Assembly: GCA_944392975.1 (NCBI GenBank)
Contig: CALXYN010000005.1
Location: forward strand, 1-64,000
Origin: an uncultured Spirochaetaceae bacterium
Lineage (GTDB): Bacteria; Spirochaetota; Spirochaetia; Sphaerochaetales; Sphaerochaetaceae
Length of the DNA: 64,000 bases
Direction: 5' to 3'
Made by a program: the position numbers and the translations under genes. Below are positions 60,668 through 64,000 of the stretch, piece by piece (positions within the stretch are counted from its first letter, which is position 1; every line of letters begins with the position of its first letter). Under the pieces are notes generated by a model. The model ran no database searches. It saw only the letters and a list, made by a program, of their open reading frames with translations, and was not told the origin of the DNA.

Positions 60668-61810
60668 TCAGACAAACGCTGCTTTATGTGTTTCCGGAAG
60701 TTTCCAATTCCGGTAACAATCAAGATACTCATCTTCAAGGCCAGGAATTGCATAATAAGAATCATCATTGATGGTCTTACGTTCTGCGTCATACCTGAGA
60801 TACACAGGTAAATTCTCAGCAAGAAGAACTGTTTTAACGTGGGGAACAGAAGCTTCCAGAGTGCAATGCGGCCGAACACCTGTCTTTACACCTTCTATTG
60901 CATCGTAAAGCTTCTGCATCTTATGGCCTTTATCAATAGCAGAGTAATCACGGACTGTGCCATCTTTCATATGAGCAATGAAAACTCCAGAATCTTCCTC
61001 GATGGTGCCATTCTCAAATTCATATGTGCCAATTGGCCCTACTTTTGTCGAATCAACGCAGTGTGCCGTATAATAATATGCATCGATACCGACAGCTGTC
61101 CTGATTTTCAAAGCACATGCATCGAAATTCTCGATACTTGGCCGCCCTTTATAAAGAACGCCTTCCAGAGATTCTATATCCGAGGCATCATCCATTGTTC
61201 CTCCAAGAAGGAATAGCATATTCTGCACCTGATGTGCACAGGCATTTGCAAGAGGGCTGTCAAAAACATACTCACCATGACAGGAAAGCTTTCCAGCCCA
61301 GCCACTTCTCGAATAGTATTTATCGCCCCTTCTCATAAGACGAAGAGACCTCATCCTTATAGGAGAACCAAAAACACCATCAAGAATATCCTGCTTAAGA
61401 GCAAGCACATCGCGTGCATAGCATTGCTGATACCCGACAGCTACAAATCCCTTGCTGTTCTTCTCCTTCTCTATGAGTTCCTCCATCTTTGAGACACTTA
61501 TCACAACAGGCTTTTCTGTCAGCACATTACTACCATTTTCGAGAGCTGTATTTATATACCTGCAATGAGTGTGAATCGGAGAGGAAATCACAGCAAGATC
61601 TGCACTGCCCTCCTTCATGTAAAACTCTTCAGGAGAAGCGTAGATATGTATGCCCCTTTTCTCAAGCTCTGCTGCATATGGTGATTTGAATGCGAACGGA
61701 TCAGCGACACCTTTGAGATATGCATCAGGAATATCATTTTCCAGAAATTCCTTTACATAGTTCTCCCCATAACCGCCAATTCCGATGAGAAGTACAGAAA
61801 CCTTATCCAT
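60668..61810 (-). CDS. Gfo/Idh/MocA-family oxidoreductase 3
   Basis: 380 residues. VSVLLIGIGGYGENYVKEFL, DLAVISSPIHTHCRYINTAL, LTEKPVVISV, and SPLANACAHQVQNMLFLLGG (His of the catalytic region). A divergent member with an extended C-terminus. Start at 61810 was chosen because GAGG is spaced 6 nt before MDKVSVLL; the frame opens four codons earlier. It overlaps nothing; the preceding gene ends 2 bp inside. Confidence 0.85.
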   Translation of the reverse strand: MDKVSVLLIGIGGYGENYVKEFLENDIPDAYLKGVADPFAFKSPYAAELEKRGIHIYASPEEFYMKEGSADLAVISSPIHTHCRYINTALENGSNVLTEKPVVISVSKMEELIEKEKNSKGFVAVGYQQCYARDVLALKQDILDGVFGSPIRMRSLRLMRRGDKYYSRSGWAGKLSCHGEYVFDSPLANACAHQVQNMLFLLGGTMDDASDIESLEGVLYKGRPSIENFDACALKIRTAVGIDAYYYTAHCVDSTKVGPIGTYEFENGTIEEDSGVFIAHMKDGTVRDYSAIDKGHKMQKLYDAIEGVKTGVRPHCTLEASVPHVKTVLLAENLPVYLRYDAERKTINDDSYYAIPGLEDEYLDCYRNWKLPETHKAAFV

Positions 61811-61811
61811 A

Positions 61812-63038
61812 TCAGTCCTCAAAAGCAGAAGCCAGAATGCCTTTCTTATCTACATAAAGAGCTCCCGTAGGACATACCTGGAAGCAATATCCGCACCCTA
61901 TGCAGGAATCTGTCTTTCTGGCCTTTCTACCATCCATCTCCACACCCTTATACCAGCAAACATCCGTGCAGCGATGGCAGCCGATGCATTTCTCTGTATC
62001 AACTGAGGCAGCCTTATACGCGGCACCAAGTTTGTTCTGTCTTGCTTTTGCAAATGCTGAATCCATATTGAAAAGCTTGAGGGCATCTCCTTTCAGGGAA
62101 GCCATATCTGGATATCCATGCTCATCCATCCACTTCTCAAACTGGGAAATTATTCTCTTGCAAGCAGTCACTCCACCGGCACAAGCCACTGCTCCGAGCT
62201 GTACCATATCACTGCCCGCCATAATAAGGCGAAGGGCCTGATCATAGCTGAATACACCACCGCCCGCAAACATCGGAATATCAATTCCCTTGTTTCTGGC
62301 TTCTGCAACAGCATAGCAGACTATAGGATTGGACTGTGTTCCGCCATATCCTGCGCCAGGGCGAGCTTCAGTTGTTTTCCAATCAAGATCAAAATAGAAG
62401 CCTTTCCATCTTGCTGTAGGACCGACAGCAGATGCACCGGCAGCAACAGCATTTCTCATAGATGTAAGTGGATCACATGCCTCTACTGCAAGCTTAACCA
62501 TAACAGGAACGGAAGGAACCGTTTCTCTGATCATCTTCGTACAGTTATAGACAAGCTGGTAATAATTGAACTGACGATCCTTTGCAACAGCGACACCAGG
62601 TGTATTGAAATGAAGCTCAAAGGCATCTGCTCCTGCAAGTGCAAGTTCCTTTGCCTGATTCTTCCAGTCCTTTTCCCAGTCACCACCTTTAACGATATCG
62701 CTATAGTGACCAATGGATACCCACAGCTTGATATCGCTATCCATCTTCTCTTTGATTTTCTTAACTTCTTCGCAATACTGCTCAAGAGAATTCATTGTAT
62801 CTGGAAGCTGTGTTCCAACTGCATGAGAATGAAATGCAGGCTCTCCTTTATACATTGCCTCTGCTGATGGATAAATGAAGCTTCCGCCCCCCATGCCATG
62901 TCCATAATTACGAAGAACAATTGCACCAGGACGGCTCTCAGCAGACTTAAGAACGTTATCTGCTCCTCTTGTCGCAGGGCTTGAAGCGATAACAAACGGA
63001 TTAATCATATCAAATGCATCAACGTGAAGGTTTGCCAT
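61812..63038 (-). CDS. Dihydropyrimidine/dihydroorotate dehydrogenase-like flavoprotein with two 4Fe-4S clusters
   Basis: 408 residues. FMN-binding TIM barrel like PreA/DHOD class 1 (residues 1-300: VMVKLAVEACDPL, GGTQSNPIVCYAVAEARNKG, MFAGGGVFSYDQALRLI) with a C-terminal ferredoxin pair CIGCHRCTDVCWYKG and CIGCGYCFQVCPTGAL. In family members a catalytic Cys sits in NLSCP(H/N); here the equivalent strand reads ELHFNTPGVAV, without Cys. A standard pyrimidine reductase function is therefore doubtful; it may reduce or oxidise a sugar-derived enoate. AAAGGA precedes the ATG. Confidence 0.82.
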   Translation of the reverse strand: MANLHVDAFDMINPFVIASSPATRGADNVLKSAESRPGAIVLRNYGHGMGGGSFIYPSAEAMYKGEPAFHSHAVGTQLPDTMNSLEQYCEEVKKIKEKMDSDIKLWVSIGHYSDIVKGGDWEKDWKNQAKELALAGADAFELHFNTPGVAVAKDRQFNYYQLVYNCTKMIRETVPSVPVMVKLAVEACDPLTSMRNAVAAGASAVGPTARWKGFYFDLDWKTTEARPGAGYGGTQSNPIVCYAVAEARNKGIDIPMFAGGGVFSYDQALRLIMAGSDMVQLGAVACAGGVTACKRIISQFEKWMDEHGYPDMASLKGDALKLFNMDSAFAKARQNKLGAAYKAASVDTEKCIGCHRCTDVCWYKGVEMDGRKARKTDSCIGCGYCFQVCPTGALYVDKKGILASAFED

Positions 63039-63050
63039 AATTTTTTTCCT

Positions 63051-63794
63051 TTATCCTATCCACTGATGAAGGACTGAAGCATCCTCCACAAACTGCTCAG
63101 TGGTATTGTCCTTAACGAATTCCAGAAGCGCATATCCTTCCCAATCTTCAGGAAGTGCTTCTGAATATGATTTCCAGTCACTCTGACCTTCTGAAAGAGG
63201 TCTTCTGCCTGTTAAATCCCAATAAAATACATGAAGGTTGATGATTCTATCTCCCAGCATCTGGATTCCCCTGACTCTCTCAGGAACATCCATTAACATC
63301 GAAGGCTGCCAGAGAGTACGGAAATTGTCTCTGCCAACCTCATCAATGAAATCAAGACCAGAATCATTTGTGTCTGTAAGAGTATTCTTATGCCATTCAA
63401 GGACGATTGTCAGACCAGATTCAGCTGCTTTATCAGCAATCATTCTCGCCTCATCAATCATTTCCTTTCTTTCAGCAGCAGAAACAGCAGAAGAGGCTTT
63501 CTCTCCTGCCCATATTCTCACGATATTCGTACCAAGAGCCTGCGCAGCATGAAGTCGCGGTTCAATATCCATGCCCATTCCAAGCTTGTAGTAAGAACCA
63601 TACTCTGCAGTCTTAAGACCGCTGATAGCTGTCAGGGCTCCGATTCTTCCAGCTTCGAGAATATTATCGACAGGAACATGATGTCCTTCACTCCATTCAA
63701 TGGCTTTCAATCCAGCCTTAACAGCAAGTGCTATGACTTCCTCTACACTTCTATCTTTAAATGTTGCAGAAACAAGACCAGGAATAAGCTTCAT
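63051..63794 (-). CDS. Sugar-phosphate isomerase/epimerase-type TIM barrel 2
   Basis: 247 residues. Metal ligands in TIVLEWHKNTLTDT (Glu, His), TLWQPSMLMD, NLHVFYWD (His) and YALLEFVKDN (Glu). Similar to hydroxypyruvate isomerase/UlaE-type barrels. Start at 63794: GGAG lies 5 nt before the ATG, which overlaps the stop of the upstream gene (TGATG). Confidence 0.84.
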   Translation of the reverse strand: MKLIPGLVSATFKDRSVEEVIALAVKAGLKAIEWSEGHHVPVDNILEAGRIGALTAISGLKTAEYGSYYKLGMGMDIEPRLHAAQALGTNIVRIWAGEKASSAVSAAERKEMIDEARMIADKAAESGLTIVLEWHKNTLTDTNDSGLDFIDEVGRDNFRTLWQPSMLMDVPERVRGIQMLGDRIINLHVFYWDLTGRRPLSEGQSDWKSYSEALPEDWEGYALLEFVKDNTTEQFVEDASVLHQWIG

Positions 63795-64000
63795 CAAAGC
63801 TCCTTTACCTTCGCCCAGAGGGTATCATCAGCAAATACACCGATTCTCATCGATTCTTCGCGTGTTTTCTTCATTCCTTCTCCTGGATAATGGACCGAAT
63901 TACCTTCCTTTACAGGCGTGGAGGCATCTAGGTCAGCCAGTGTCTTACCTATTTCATCTTCAAGGCGAGCCCTGTCAGGGAAATTGAAAAGGCTGAATGC
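63794..64000 (-). CDS. Malate/L-lactate/ureidoglycolate dehydrogenase (Ldh2) family, C-terminal part (runs off the window)
   Basis: The last 68 codons read FSLFNFPDRARLEDEIGKTL, then VKEGNSVHYPGEGMKKTREE and SMRIGVFADDTLWAKVKEL. The HYPGE...R...GV.VD...W pattern is the C-terminus of the Ldh2 family, which includes 2,3-diketo-L-gulonate reductase and malate/ureidoglycolate dehydrogenases. In this sugar-acid operon a keto-sugar-acid reductase is likely. The N-terminal ~270 residues lie beyond the edge. Confidence 0.8.
   Translation of the reverse strand, partial: AFSLFNFPDRARLEDEIGKTLADLDASTPVKEGNSVHYPGEGMKKTREESMRIGVFADDTLWAKVKEL

Noticed and set aside
1-64000. CRISPR arrays, rRNA genes and prophage structural genes
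   Set aside because: No regularly spaced repeats of 20 bp or more, no rRNA-like stretches and no capsid, tail or terminase proteins were seen.

Overview
The window reads as a chromosomal segment of a host-associated or anaerobic spirochaete (Spirochaetota, Sphaerochaeta/Treponema-like). This is an inference. It rests on lysine synthesis through LL-diaminopimelate aminotransferase (DapL), on secreted proteins whose signal peptides are followed by an Ala-Gly-Gly-Ser-x-Glu-Ser sequence (three cases here), and on many oxygen-sensitive or flavodoxin-type redox proteins. No rRNA, tRNA or CRISPR was found.

Layout. 1-310: end of an IS200-like element (start of tnpA) and a terminator. 423-4800 (minus): zinc-ribbon gene and the lysine operon dapB-dapA-dapL-lysA. 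4958-6717 (plus): cysE-cysK. 6767-11581 (minus): branched-chain amino-acid ABC transporter livKHMGF. 12249-20008: a redox cluster built around a LysR regulator, with a CMD-cupin protein and a broken cyclophilin-like lipoprotein on one side, and flavin reductase, two aldo/keto reductases, an FMN reductase, a cyclophilin-like protein, three flavodoxin-like genes (one a pseudogene) and a DUF4405 membrane protein on the other. The same 19-bp sequence lies in inverted orientation before both arms. 20451-21803: DUF4143 ATPase.

21949-42190 looks like a ~20.2-kb defence island integrated at the 3' end of guaA. Both ends carry ATTCCCACTC, which in guaA encodes the end of the terminal Ile-Glu-Trp-Glu-stop, and the far copy still spells those four residues and a stop. 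Cargo: an antitoxin with a truncated RelE/HigB toxin, a DUF262-DUF1524 (GmrSD-like) nuclease divergent from an ADP-ribosylglycohydrolase, an IS21 istB remnant, a seven-gene operon, several gene fragments, and a 1380-residue PD-(D/E)XK-STAND NTPase. The seven-gene operon holds a complete type I restriction system (hsdM-hsdS-hsdR) with an AbiJ-like gene between hsdS and hsdR. Upstream, under the same promoter, are a degenerate HsdM-like protein, a one-TRD HsdS-like protein and an unrecognised 146-residue protein. That upstream trio and the STAND protein are the best candidates for undescribed biology.

42179-43165: guaA, encoding only the ATP-pyrophosphatase half of GMP synthase. 43377-44654 (plus): secreted pectate-lyase-like protein. 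44690-64000 (minus, running off the edge): about 16 tightly packed genes for catabolism of uronic-acid-containing glycans. It includes a heparinase II/III-type lyase, a sugar-binding lipoprotein, three Gfo/Idh/MocA oxidoreductases, two sugar-phosphate isomerase-type TIM barrels, an AraC-type membrane regulator, a PreA-like Fe-S protein, an SDR, a fumarate-reductase-like flavoprotein, and an aldarate module (GarD, enolase-superfamily dehydratase, GarR, DapA-type aldolase). The operon ends at a bidirectional hairpin at 44664-44689.
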